This document shows positions 37,101-49,100 of a stretch of 64,000 bases of DNA, piece after piece. The DNA is from Cladocopium goreaui (lineage: Eukaryota > Sar > Dinophyceae > Suessiales > Symbiodiniaceae): the NCBI GenBank assembly GCA_947184155.2, contig CAMXCT020006168.1, positions 87,833 to 151,832 on the forward strand. The letters are read 5' to 3'. The notes under the pieces are model-generated. The model made no database searches. It had not been told where the DNA came from and saw only the letters and a program-made list of their open reading frames with translations. Every line of letters begins with the position of its first letter. Within the stretch, counting starts at the first letter, position 1. A program made the position numbers and the translations under genes.

Positions 37101-40100
37101 TTGCCAGGAGTTTCCACGGCACCACAACTCGTACTGTAGCATTTATTTTGTACAGTGGTGGGTCATCACTACTCAGTTGGAGCCCATGGCAACTCTCATT
37201 TTCAAGGAAGGTGAGGGGTGACATTGCTGGCCCCATGGGAACATGCCCCCATCTCTTTCTCATAATCCACTTCTCCTGCTGGTCACCACTACTTGGTTTG
37301 ACAGAACAGATGAGCAGTGTTTAAAACCCCGCTTGGTTGATGATGATCGGGGATTATACTAACTGGGGGATTATCACAATCCATGAATCCCGTCCTTAAC
37401 CAACCAGTACAGTGAAACAACGGAGGGTGTTGAACAATACATGTATCCATAAATTTTTAATTACATATCACATATCAATAAGTGATTGTAAAATCTTGTA
37501 AACACTATAAACTTATACTGGTTGGTGGTTTGAAACATTTTTATTTTTCCATATATTGGGAATAGTAATCCCAACTGACGAACTCATATTTTTCGGAGGG
37601 GTAGGTATACCACTAACCAGATAAACAACCATAAAATAGCTCAGATCTCAGGAGTGTGGCCAGCTGGCGCGCAAGTTGAAGGATTTCCCCCGCGCTGCCG
37701 AGTTCTTCCTGAAGGTCCTTGACTTCAACGCCGCCGTGGAAAGCCGCTTGGACGCCAAGGACGCCGCAGATTTCGCATGGGATTCGGGGATGAATTTGGC
37801 GGATTTTGCCATCGATTCATAGATGGTAAAACAATGCCATAAAGCCATGACCGGGAATGGTTTATAGATGTTCATAGCACCTTTTTCTGGTTGGGGCCAT
37901 GTGTTTTCTTTTTTTTAAATTGTTTTACCCACATGAGTAGTGGTTTTGAAATGGCTATGGATGTCATGGCTTTTGGCCGCGACCGGTGATGCTGTCCAGG
38001 ACTTCGGAGGAGCGCACAGCCTCCTGAAATCAACGAGTTTCCTGGGATCAACGGGCATCGATGAGATGAAGCTGGAGATCAGGTGCTTAGAAGGCACGGC
38101 ACCTGTGGGCGATGGATTTCAATATGGATCAGGTCAGCTGCAAAAGAAGGGAGAACATATATGTTAACACTCAGTCACTTGATGATTTGTTATTTGATGT
38201 TTTTTCTTCTGTTCTTTTTTTGTTGGGCCGGCTGTCAGAAATACAAGCCATTGGTCCGCTCTCTCTTCCCGCGCTGGAGGCCTTCAGAAGTATGGTGAGG
38301 CAGCGCGCATCTACATGAAGATCTTGCCAGAAGGCGTGGTAAACATCTTCTCATGTCCCTTTCCAGACGTGTTAACTTTCGTCGTGTAACCGGTTGGAGA
38401 TATGTTGATGTCTAGGGATTCTAGGGCATATGATTGCACCAACAGTTATCATCATTTATCTATACATTATATTAATATCATATTAATATCATATTAATAT
38501 CAATTCAATGATTATTACATGATACAACTGGTTAGTGATTTGGAATATTTTTTTTTGTTTCTCCCCACCGCATTATGAGCCCCATTGTCCAATATTTTCA
38601 TGGGCATGAACAGCACCAACCAGATACCAACCACTGGGAGACTGTTCACATGATCCTGGCAATGTTCACTAGGAACACCTGGCTTCGCCCAAACATGTGG
38701 GACATGCCCCAAGATGCCAATTTTAGTGGGGAAAATGATTGGGAGTGGCCTATATTTTGAGACAACCCATCTTCATTGAATGCAATGTCTTGGCGAAATC
38801 CCAGGCGCTGAGCGTGCTAAGATGGCCCTGAAAGCATTCGAATTGGCTATGAAGTGCAAAAAGATCTATGGCAGCAGAAAGGGTCATAGATGGGATCCAA
38901 TTTAAGCTACATCTAAGCCAGTGTCACCCAAATTTCGCAATCCAAATTCATCCGTTTGCTTCACCAGTTGCGCCAACATGGTTCAATGCGGCGCTGTGCA
39001 TGTTCATGAGTGGAAGAGGTTTCAAATTCACAGGTATGGTTCCTTCTCGGAATTCAGAATCAAAGCTTCCAGCATTTCCAAACCCACAAATACCAGGAAT
39101 ATCACCTGGCCAGAACCCCAACCTTTGCACTTCCAGGGGGTCCCAACTAAGGACATCCAAAGACTTTTTCATGGAGTTTAGCCATGAGATGCCAGACCCC
39201 AAGATTGCTACTTGGACTGGTGGATTCCAACCAGCTAAAAAAAGAGGGGTCGTATTAGTGAACGCCTAGCAAGCCCCAATCGCTGAACTCATTTTCCCGT
39301 TGTTTTTTCCGTTCAGTTTCATTTGCAAATTCTGGTGCGCCATATCGAAATACGTGTCCTTTTGTCCCCATTTTTTGGTTACATGAAATGCCTTCAGAAG
39401 GCGTCCCATTGCGTTTCCAGCAACGGATCCACTGAACCCATCCAGCCACCGAGACACGGCAGGCGCTGCAGTACTTCTTGGAGGTGGCCGACGCGGAGCA
39501 GATCTGCGAGCAGCTGATGAAGCTTGAGACCCTTGGTGGACCTGGTGGACCTGTGGATGATCTTTGTGGCATAATTGGGTCATAGATGCGTACACATAGA
39601 TAGGTAGATAGGTAGATAGGTAGATATAGAGAACACGGATGATCTTCTAGATGCATTATATATATATATACACAGGTGATTGATGGGTCTTGCATCAGTA
39701 GCAATCATTTGTAAATTCCGGTGTTTCAGTTGCGGTACATGTGCTTGGTATGATCATTAGAATCCTGCTTTCCACAGTCAACCTAAAACGTAGTTGAGGA
39801 ATCATTCACCACCTGTGCCATACCTGCGCCCAATGCCATACCTGCGCCCAATATGTGAATTTGGGGCCGTTCTGGGGATCCCCAATTTTCGGACGGGGCC
39901 GATTTTTGCAACATTGCGATAAGTACGAACCCATAGTTTTGCTTCAGTCCTCACATGTGGCTTCTAAATTCTTCTACCATCTACTCAATGATGGCCATTT
40001 GTATTTCAAGTTCCCAGGGCCTCAGGGGATTCGAGTTGCAGCTGATCATGATCCCTCCCCAGGAAGCATCTGGCGGCGGTTGCGGCTGCTTCCATCCTGG

Positions 40101-43100
40101 GAGAACCTGTGAAGGCCATCCAGCTGCTGGATCAGAAGCCAGTCCAGGAGCAAAATTGGGCGACAGCCTTCGACTGATGCAGGGATGGGATTTGAGTCAC
40201 TAAATCGAATCAAATGTCACTATTGAGTCTTCTAAACTCAAATTAGTCAATCATGAATTAGTCGTCTGAGTTTTTATGTCACTAGGTCTCAGCTCAAACG
40301 ATTCAAACTTGTGGTGGAAACTCTTGGGGCTTCAGAGCTTCCTCAGAAATCTGACCAATTAAAGGTACATTGGTCGCTTGTGACCCTATTCACTGTTTCT
40401 ATGTTTTGAAGTAAAAAAGATAGGGTCACAAGTGACCAAGTGTGCTTGGAGTCCCACACCTGTCACACAAAAATGGTGCGGCCCCTTTGTGGTCGCCTGT
40501 GACCCTATTCGTGCCCGAAGTATCATTTTTGAAGGAAGTCTCGCAGAAAAGCTTCGTTTTTGAGTTTGGAAGCTTCATTTTTGAAGGAAGTCTCGCAGAA
40601 AAGCTTCGTTTTAGAGCTTCGAAGCTTCATTTTTGAAGGAAGTTTCGCAGAAAAGCTTGGTTTTTGAGTTTGGAAGCTTCAGTTTTGAAGGCAGTCTCAT
40701 AGAAAAGCTTCGTTTTAGAGCTTCGAAGCTTCATTTTTGAAGGAAGTCTCGCAGAAAAGTTTGGTTTGTGAGTTTGGAAGCTTCATTTTTGAAGGAAGTC
40801 TCGCAGAAAAGCTTCATTTAAGGGCTTCGAAGCCACATGTCATTTATTTATCTATCTATCTATCTATCTACCTACCGATCTATCTATCTATCTATCTTAT
40901 CGTATCTTATCTTATCTTATCTTATCTTATCTGGTTTAGTGGAACGCAGGGGGGGGAAGTTTGAATAAAGAAGTAGAATGGAGACAATGGTATAGTGGAA
41001 CGCGGGGGGGAAGTTTAAATAAAGAAGTAGAATGGAGACAATGCTTTAGTGGAACGCAGGGGGGGGAAGTTTAAATAAAGAAGTAGAATGGAGACAATGG
41101 TATAGTGGAACGCAGGGTGGGGGGAAGTTTAAATAAAGAAGTATAATGGAGACAATGGTTTAGTGGAACGCAGGGGGGGGAAGTTTAAATAAAGAAGTAG
41201 AATGGAGACAGGGGGGGGAAGTTTAAATAAAGAAGTATAATGGAGACAATGGTTTAGTGGAACGCAGGGGGAGGAAGTTTAAATAAAGAAGTAGAATGGA
41301 AGTTTAAATAAAGAAGTAGAATGGAGACAATGGTATAGTGGAACACGGGGGGGTGAAGTTTAAATAAAGAAGTAGAATGGAGACAATGGTTTAGTGGAAC
41401 GCAGGGGGGGGAAGTTTAAATAAAGAAGTACAATGGAGACAATGGTTTAGTGGAACGCAGGGGTGGGAAGTTTAAATAAAGAAGTAAAATGGAGACAATG
41501 GTTTAGTGGAACGCAGGGGGGGGAAGTTTAAATAAAGAAGTAGAATGGAAGTTTAAATTAAGAAGTAGAATGGAGACAATGGTATAGTGGAACACGGGGG
41601 GGTGAAGTTTAAATAAAGAAGTAGAATGGAGACAATGGTTTAGTGGAAGGCAGGGGGGGGAAGTTTAAATAAAGAAGTATAATGGAGACAATGGTTTAGT
41701 GGAACGCAGGGGGGGGGAAGTTTAAATAAAGAAGTAGACAAAGTGGAAGACAATGGTTTAGTGGAAGGCAGGGGGGGGAAGTTTAAATAAAGAAGTATAA
41801 TGGAGACAATGGTTTAGTGGAACGCAGGGGGGGGAAGTTTAATAAAGAAGTAGAATGGAGACATGGTTTAGTGGAACGCAGGGGGGGAAGTTTAAATAAA
41901 GAAGTACAATGGAGACAATGGTTTAGTGGAACGCAGGGTGGAAGTTTAAATAAAGAATGGAGAAAGTTTGGAACGCAGGGGGGGGAAGTTTAAATAAGAA
42001 GTAGAATGGAGACAATGGTATAGTGGAACGCGGGGGGGAAGTTTAAATAAAGAAGTAGAATGGAGACAATGCTTTAGTGGAACGCAGGGGGGGGAAGTTT
42101 AAATAAAGAAGTAGAATGGAGACAATGGTATAGTGGAACGCAGGGTGGGGGGAAGTTTAAATAAAGAAGTAGAAAGGAGACAATGCTTTAGTGGAACGCA
42201 GGGGGGGGAAGTTTAAATAAAGAAGTAGAATGGAGACAGGGGGGGGAAGTTTAAATAAAGAAGTATAATGGAGACAATGGTTTAGTGGAACGCAGGGGGA
42301 GGAAGTTTAAATAAAGAAGTAGAATGGAAGTTTAAATAAAGAAGTAGAATGGAGACAATGGTATAGTGGAACACGGGGAAGTGAAGTTTAAATAAAGAAG
42401 TAGAATGGAGACAATGGTTTAGTGGAACGCAGGGGGGGGGAAGTTGAAATAAAGAAGTAGAAAGGAGACAATTGTATGGTGGAACGCAGGGTGGGGGGAA
42501 GTTTAAATAAAGAAGTAGATTGGAAGTTTAAATAAAGAAGTAGAATGGAGACAATGGTATAGTGGAACGCAGGGGGGGGAAGTTTAAATAAAGAAGTAGA
42601 ATGGAGACAGTCGTTTAGTGGAACGCATGGGGGGGAAGTTTAAATAAAGAAGTATAATGGAGACAATGGTTTAGTGGAACGCAGGGGGGGGAAGTTTAAA
42701 TAAAGGAGTAGAATGGAGACAATGGTTTAGTGGAACGCAGGGGGGGGAAGTTTAAATAAAGAAGTAGAATGGAGACAATGGTTTAGTGGAACGCAGGGGG
42801 GGGAAGTTGAAATAAAGAAGTAGAAAGGAGACAATTGTATGGTGGAACGCAGGGTGGGGGGAAGGTTAAATAGAGAAGTAGAATGGAAGTTTAAATAAAG
42901 AAGTAGAATGGAGACAATGGTATAGTGGAACGCAGGGGGGGGAAGTTTAAATAAAGAAGTAGAATGGAGACAGTCTTTTAGTGGAACGCATGGGGGGGGG
43001 AAGTTTAAATAAAGAAGTAGAATGGAGACAATGGTTATAGTGGAACACGGGGGGGTGAAGTTTAAAAATAAAGAAGTATAATGGGACAATGCTTTAGTGG

Positions 43101-46100
43101 ACGCAGGGGGGGAAGTTTAAATAAAGAAGTAGAATGAGACATGGTATAGTGAACGCATGGGGGGGAGTTGATTATAAAATAAAGAAGTATAATGGAGACA
43201 ATGGTTAGTGGAACGCAGGGGGGGGGGAAATTTAAATAAAGAAATAGAATGGAGACAATGGTTAGTGGAACGCAGGGGGGGAAGTTTAAATAAAGAAGTA
43301 GAAAGGAGACAATGGTGGAACGCAGGGTGGGGGGAAGTTTAAATAAAGAAGTAGAATGGAAGTTTAAATAAAGAAGTAGAATGGAGACAATGGTATAGTG
43401 GAACGCAGGGGGGGGGAAGTTTAAATAAAGAAGTAGAATGGAGACAGTCGTTTAGTGGAACGCATGGGGGGGGGAAGTTTAAATAAAGAAGTAGAATGGA
43501 GACAATGGTATAGTGGAACGCAGGGGGGGGAAGTTGAAATAAAGAAGTAGAAAGGAGACAATTGTATGGTGGAACGCAGGGTGGGGGGAAGTTTAAATAA
43601 AGAAGTAGAATGGAGACAATTGTATGGTGCAACGCAGGGGGGGTGAGAGTTATTCAAGGGATAGGGTCGCAGGTGACCGGATAGTAGGGTCGCAAGTGAC
43701 CGGGTATAATAGGGTCACAAGTGACCGGATGATAGGGTCACAAGTGACCATGGTACCCTTCAGAGCTTCCTCAGAAATCTGACCAATAGGACCGCGACTG
43801 GTGGGTCCTGGAAATCCTCCTGGTGGCGACTAAGCAGAATCTGGGCGCCTCGGAGCATCAGATCTGGGTCAATTTATCCTGCTTGGGTCACTCAACCGAA
43901 GACCATGCTACATCCTGATCATCCTGACAGATGCGAAAAATATGCTGGCAGGAAAACCTCTGACAATCATCACTTCCTCAAGAGGTTGATCCAATTGTTG
44001 GCCCACCCAACTGTGGCCCCGGCTGAGGACGAGAGAAGCTCTTGCCTCTTCTGGAGTATGTAAATGATGTGTGGGAACGTGCCCAGGAGGGCCATCGGTT
44101 GTGATGTGGCGCCCAGGGTCGGTGTTCCATGGCAGATTCTGAGATCCCAGAACTCCAACAGCCCTTTGGCTTGGCAAAACCCTTGCTGCGCAGCTGAAAC
44201 CAGGAACTTGAAGACATCGCCTATCTGGACTACGTTGACTCCGTGATCTCGAGACGCTGCGGGAGGAAGCAAGGGAAGACCGAGCAGCTTGGCGTGGAAG
44301 ATCATGGAATGGGTTGAAGGCTGGAGGATGGTGCATAAACTACCTAAAGTCAACCAAAGATATCTAAAATCTAAAAGGGCTGGTTTATGGGGGCCCAGTG
44401 CCAGCTAGAAGTGAGAGGCGCCTTTTTTTTGGAAGCCTGTTTGCTACAAGTATCAAAATTGTTGCTGCTACTGCATTTGATCAAAGTTGGATGCTTACAC
44501 AAACATATTCAACATTGCCTGGTTATTCTGTTGCGTACAAAGTCAGACGTCTTTGTTTACCTAGAAGCATGGTACCAGTATTCAAAGCCATACTGGCATA
44601 CTGTTGTAGTTAATAGCTGGTTGGTGGTTTCAAACATTTTTTATTTTCCATTTCATATATGGGATTTCCATCCTTCCCATTGACGAACTCATATTTTTCA
44701 AGATGGTTATTGCACCACCAACCAGATAGGTATGAATCCGTATCATACTTGGTTGTTATGAAATACTGGTGTGGCTTCGCGGAAACTCCGAAACTCCAAA
44801 GAACCATCAAAGAACGATCTGGGCATTTGACCAGCAACGTGAGGCTTCGCAAATCCTGGACGCAGGCTGGACGGGAGGGGTGATTTCTCACATGGCTATG
44901 GGAAATTACCTTTTTGACATGCCGTGTTTGAATCAGTTTTCACTGGTGATGTTTGGGTGGAATGAGGGCGGGCTTTGTTGAGGGCATTAGTTTTTAATTA
45001 ACTTACTATCTTTTAGAATTGCTCAAAAGATTGTTTTTTGAGGTACGTAGTGGCTGTGCCAAAAAAAGCCTCCAGGCACAGGGAAAGTTGCAGGAAGTGG
45101 ACAGCCTTGCGTTCTGCCAAGAGCTCGCTCTACATGGCAGCGCTCCTTGGCTGTGGCCGAGCCGTGTTTCAAGGGATCCGCCCTGGTGGAGTGTGGAATT
45201 TGTTCTCAAACATGTGACGTGCATCAGCATGTCACATGAACAAGGCACAGACATGTGCAAAAACTGAGGAGATAGTTCTTTTTTCTAGATTATTATATAT
45301 AAATTATATGCTTAGTGAGTTAATCCTTAAAGCAATGTCTTTTCCTCCCCTTCAAGGCTCCCATTTGGGCCTTTGGTTGACTCCAGCCGGCAAGGAAAAG
45401 GATCTGACTTGGACGCTTCAACAATTGGACTGGTACATTGAAGAGGTACACTGTGGAAAGCTGCAGATGACCTGTTGCACTTAAAGATTGGACTTTGGTG
45501 CCATTTTGCGCGGACCCGTGAACAACCTTACTGCACAGTACATTCTAGATGTTCTCTGTTGGAAAGTTGAGTGCAACAGGGTGGCCCATGGTGGCCCAGA
45601 CGCACACATATGCACGAACATTGCTGGAACACACGCACAAACACATGCAAAGAATAGGGCGTTGAATCGAACAAGCACGGCCGATTGCAGCGGAGGTCTT
45701 GCGAAGCTCTTGGTACAAACAGACCGGCAAGGGCGTCAAGGAGAGCAAAGAGATTCGGAGCCTTCTGGAGAGGTACTACCAGGCCCTCAGTCCGAGAAAT
45801 CAATATTGAAATATATTCAACAATGGTCAACATATAACATGAACATATGAACTAAAGAGAACCATCATAATATGGTTCACATGTCAACCAACATATGAAC
45901 CGAAGATAACCAACATATGAACATATAATATGAACATACGGTTTGCACGTTTCTGCCATCAGAATCCATCAGTGCAATGTCCCTGCGCAGGCGACACCGG
46001 ATTTGCACCAAGTCTTTTACGAGACGCTCAGATGGCTCGGTCTCCCGAGCCTGGACCAGAAGAAGGCCCGGCTCGGCTAGGGATGGTGCACCGCTTGGCG

Positions 46101-49100
46101 ATGCGAATCATCATGTGCCACCAGAAAATGCCGAACATGCCGAACATGCCGACTTAATCACCATTAATCACCATTAATCACACCATTAATCACACCATTA
46201 ATCACACCATTAATCACACCAATAATCACCATTAATCACCATTAATCACCATCAATCACCATGAATCACCATTCAATAGTTAGTTGATTTACCCATGAAA
46301 AAATGTGATTTTCCATCGTTTTTTGTTTTTTTTGGAACGCCTCCATGGCCGGAAGAAGCAGCCCAGGTGATCCCTAGATGCCATCGACTCGCAGCAAAAT
46401 GTCAGGAGGTTACATGGAAGCACTGCAGCCATCGCAACGGACGTTTCTAAAGTTCCCCCCAGTCCAGTAGTATGAACCAAGGGAGCTCAGGCTGAAACTT
46501 CAGTTTTTAGTGGTTTCATTGTTCATGTTTGATTTTCCATCTCCAAGTGGAGGTTTCCATAGTCATGGGGGTCCCCCCAATAGCTTTTTATGGTTTTCCA
46601 TGGGAAAATCCTAAAAAATCACATGGGATGATCAATGGGGTTACCCTCCGGTTATGACTAACATAGCCATGGTATAGATGGCCCATAGAAATAGATGGTT
46701 TACTGAACTTAAAAATGGGTGTATCTTTCCATGGCGAACTGGCAATGTCATAACCAGATGGTAACTAGTAACTACCCAAGAAATACGATCCCCAATCTTT
46801 GATCTTATTGTTTGTTTCACCTGAGTATTGGGGTATGGTTTACTATTGGGTAAGGTCCTCTTTGAGACAGAATGTGGCACATCCAAGAACACACAATCTG
46901 CAGTCTTATGCAGGATGATTCAATGATGCCCCCATTTGGTTTTCATATTTTTGGAATGGGTTGAACATGTCAGCCGGTTGCAATCCAAAGTCTTTCGAAT
47001 CGTTTGTTCCGCGTGTTGATTCGATATGCCTAGGCCAAGCAATTATTGCTTCCAGTTGAGTGTCAGCTCTAGCATAATTGCATGAGCTCAGGCTGACCCC
47101 TCACACCTTCATGTTGTTGTACTATCCTGTGCTCCTAGCTTGTTCTACCTAATTCAAAGCTTGAAAAACTGGTCGCTAACTTCTTAGCAGTTGGCTGGCA
47201 AGTGAATTTGAAACTAACGTTGCTTAGTGCTTTCCCCCCCGCACTGTGTCACTCCTACCAGAATCGGTTGGGGCCTGCAACAGACTCACACTCCCCTTCT
47301 CCTAAAATAGAATACACCAGTAGACCTGCTCATTTTGGGTTCTTCGGGAAGTCACTACTTGGCTTCTTGACAAACCCGCAATGTCAGAAGCTTTATGCGG
47401 GATTGGTATGGTCTGGTGGCAAGAACTATGGCAGATAGATGTAGATAGTTAAAAATCTTAACATCAAAACATCAAAAATCCATCTTCCAGCCAGGTTCAA
47501 GGCTTCTCGGGCGTGCTTCAGCTGGACCCCAGCGCCATCCTGTTGGACTTAGAGGACGGCACCAGGTGGATGAGGGATGGCTGAGGGAAAGCAAACTCGG
47601 CACTCTCCAAGAGGAAGATTATCTTATACAGATGCACATCAGTTTTTTCATATATTTTGTATCTTGCTATTTTTTTTGGCCTTGTGCTGTTTGAAGGGGG
47701 GTGATGGAGTCTCATATGATAATGATAACATCTTACTTTCAGCCTGAAACGGTGATCTTGCAGTAGCTGGTATGATGGGTATGCCCATGCCCAATGCGAG
47801 CGTTCAATCAGGTTGCTGGAAAGAACCCCCTTTTCTCTTTTCGCAGGGCCGAAACTGTGTGGATCTGCTGAAACTCATCTTCAATGGAATCCTCTGCAGA
47901 TCCTACCCTTTCCAATGTGTATAGGGTTGCCCAAGAAGGAGTGCCGCTTGGAACTTCTGCGAAAGTTGGACAGCCTCTGAGCCTTGGACCTTGGGTCATG
48001 TTGGCCACTTCCTGGGGTTCAAAGCGGTTTCATCAAAGCGGTTTCATCAGCGCACTGGCAATGAACTTCGTGTGTGTATTACAAACCCATTGACCCACCA
48101 AAATTTATCACTGGTTGGTGGTGACTGGAACATGGCTTTTATTTTTCCCATCATATTGGGAATGGAATAATCATCCCAACTGACGAACTCACTCCATCAT
48201 TTTTCAGAGGGGTAGGTCAACCACCAACCAGTTTACCATTAATTATATATTAACCATTATTAACCACTATTAACCACTAGAAACCAGATCATGTTTGGCT
48301 CATTTCTGCCGGGCCGCCGGGCTTCCCCAGAACCTCTGAGAGAAACGTTGACCATCGTGGACCCGTTGCCACAAAGGCAAGAGAGCGGAAGACTTCTGCA
48401 AGCCGCCCGGGCTCTGGTTGCGCGCCATGGGTGCGGCCGAGGAGCGAAAGGTTGACTTCAAGGCAGGAGCCATGGGAGATGGGGAAGGTGGAGAAGATAG
48501 ATCCACCAAAAAAGTGACATCAATGAATCAAGAAGAAAATCTTAGAACATCGAAAAAGAGGCGTGTATGTATGTATATATATATAGATATGTTATGCACA
48601 TAAAACTACAACATACTACAACTATTTAACATGCATATATTGAATAAACTTGCTGTTAAGCCTGCTTACAGCTTACGAAAGTGAGACCATCAGCAACATG
48701 ATGGGGATAGCTGGTTCACCATCACCTCGTTTTTTTTTTTTTTGGTTGGGATCATGCGCACTTTTTTCACCGCCGATTTCTGTTGGAGGATGGCTTCCAC
48801 TCCAGCTTGCGGGCATGGGCATCCCGTGGGAAAGGATATCTCAGTCAAGAGGTGTCAGGCGCTTACCCTTTTCGGATGGTGAGACTAGCTGCGGCGCCGC
48901 AATGCTCAACATACAATGACTCCAATGACTGCATGGCGGGATGGGATCGTAGATTTGATGTGGCCTTGAACTAGCACTTCAAGATCAATTTATATCACTC
49001 TCATAAGGTCATATCCACGTAGTCATATATGTTTTTTCTCTTCCCCTCCCATTCAATGTCATTCAGGAAGATATAGATTGATCTTAGAATCCTATTCGTA

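Larger units (their letters stand above)
40372..43749. mobile_element. Nested inverted-repeat structure occupying a host intron
   Basis: The outer ends GGTCGCTTGTGACCCTAT (40372-40389) and ATAGGGTCACAAGTGACC (43732-43749) are inverted repeats with one mismatch. An inner pair lies at 40491-40508 and 43661-43678. Further copies of the same 18-mer occur at 40421-40438 and in tandem at 43661-43749. Everything between the inner pair is tandem repeat. No protein is encoded. It could be a mini-element whose interior expanded, or repeats nucleated at a palindrome. Confidence 0.65.

Noticed and set aside
40937..43650. Minus-strand leucine-rich open frames (YFFISTSPP)
   Set aside because: They come from the 56-bp minisatellite and change frame with each G-run length difference.
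44050..44353. Minus-strand 127-142 codon open frames
   Set aside because: They overlap a plus-strand exon candidate and show no motif; the neighbouring exons are all on the plus strand.
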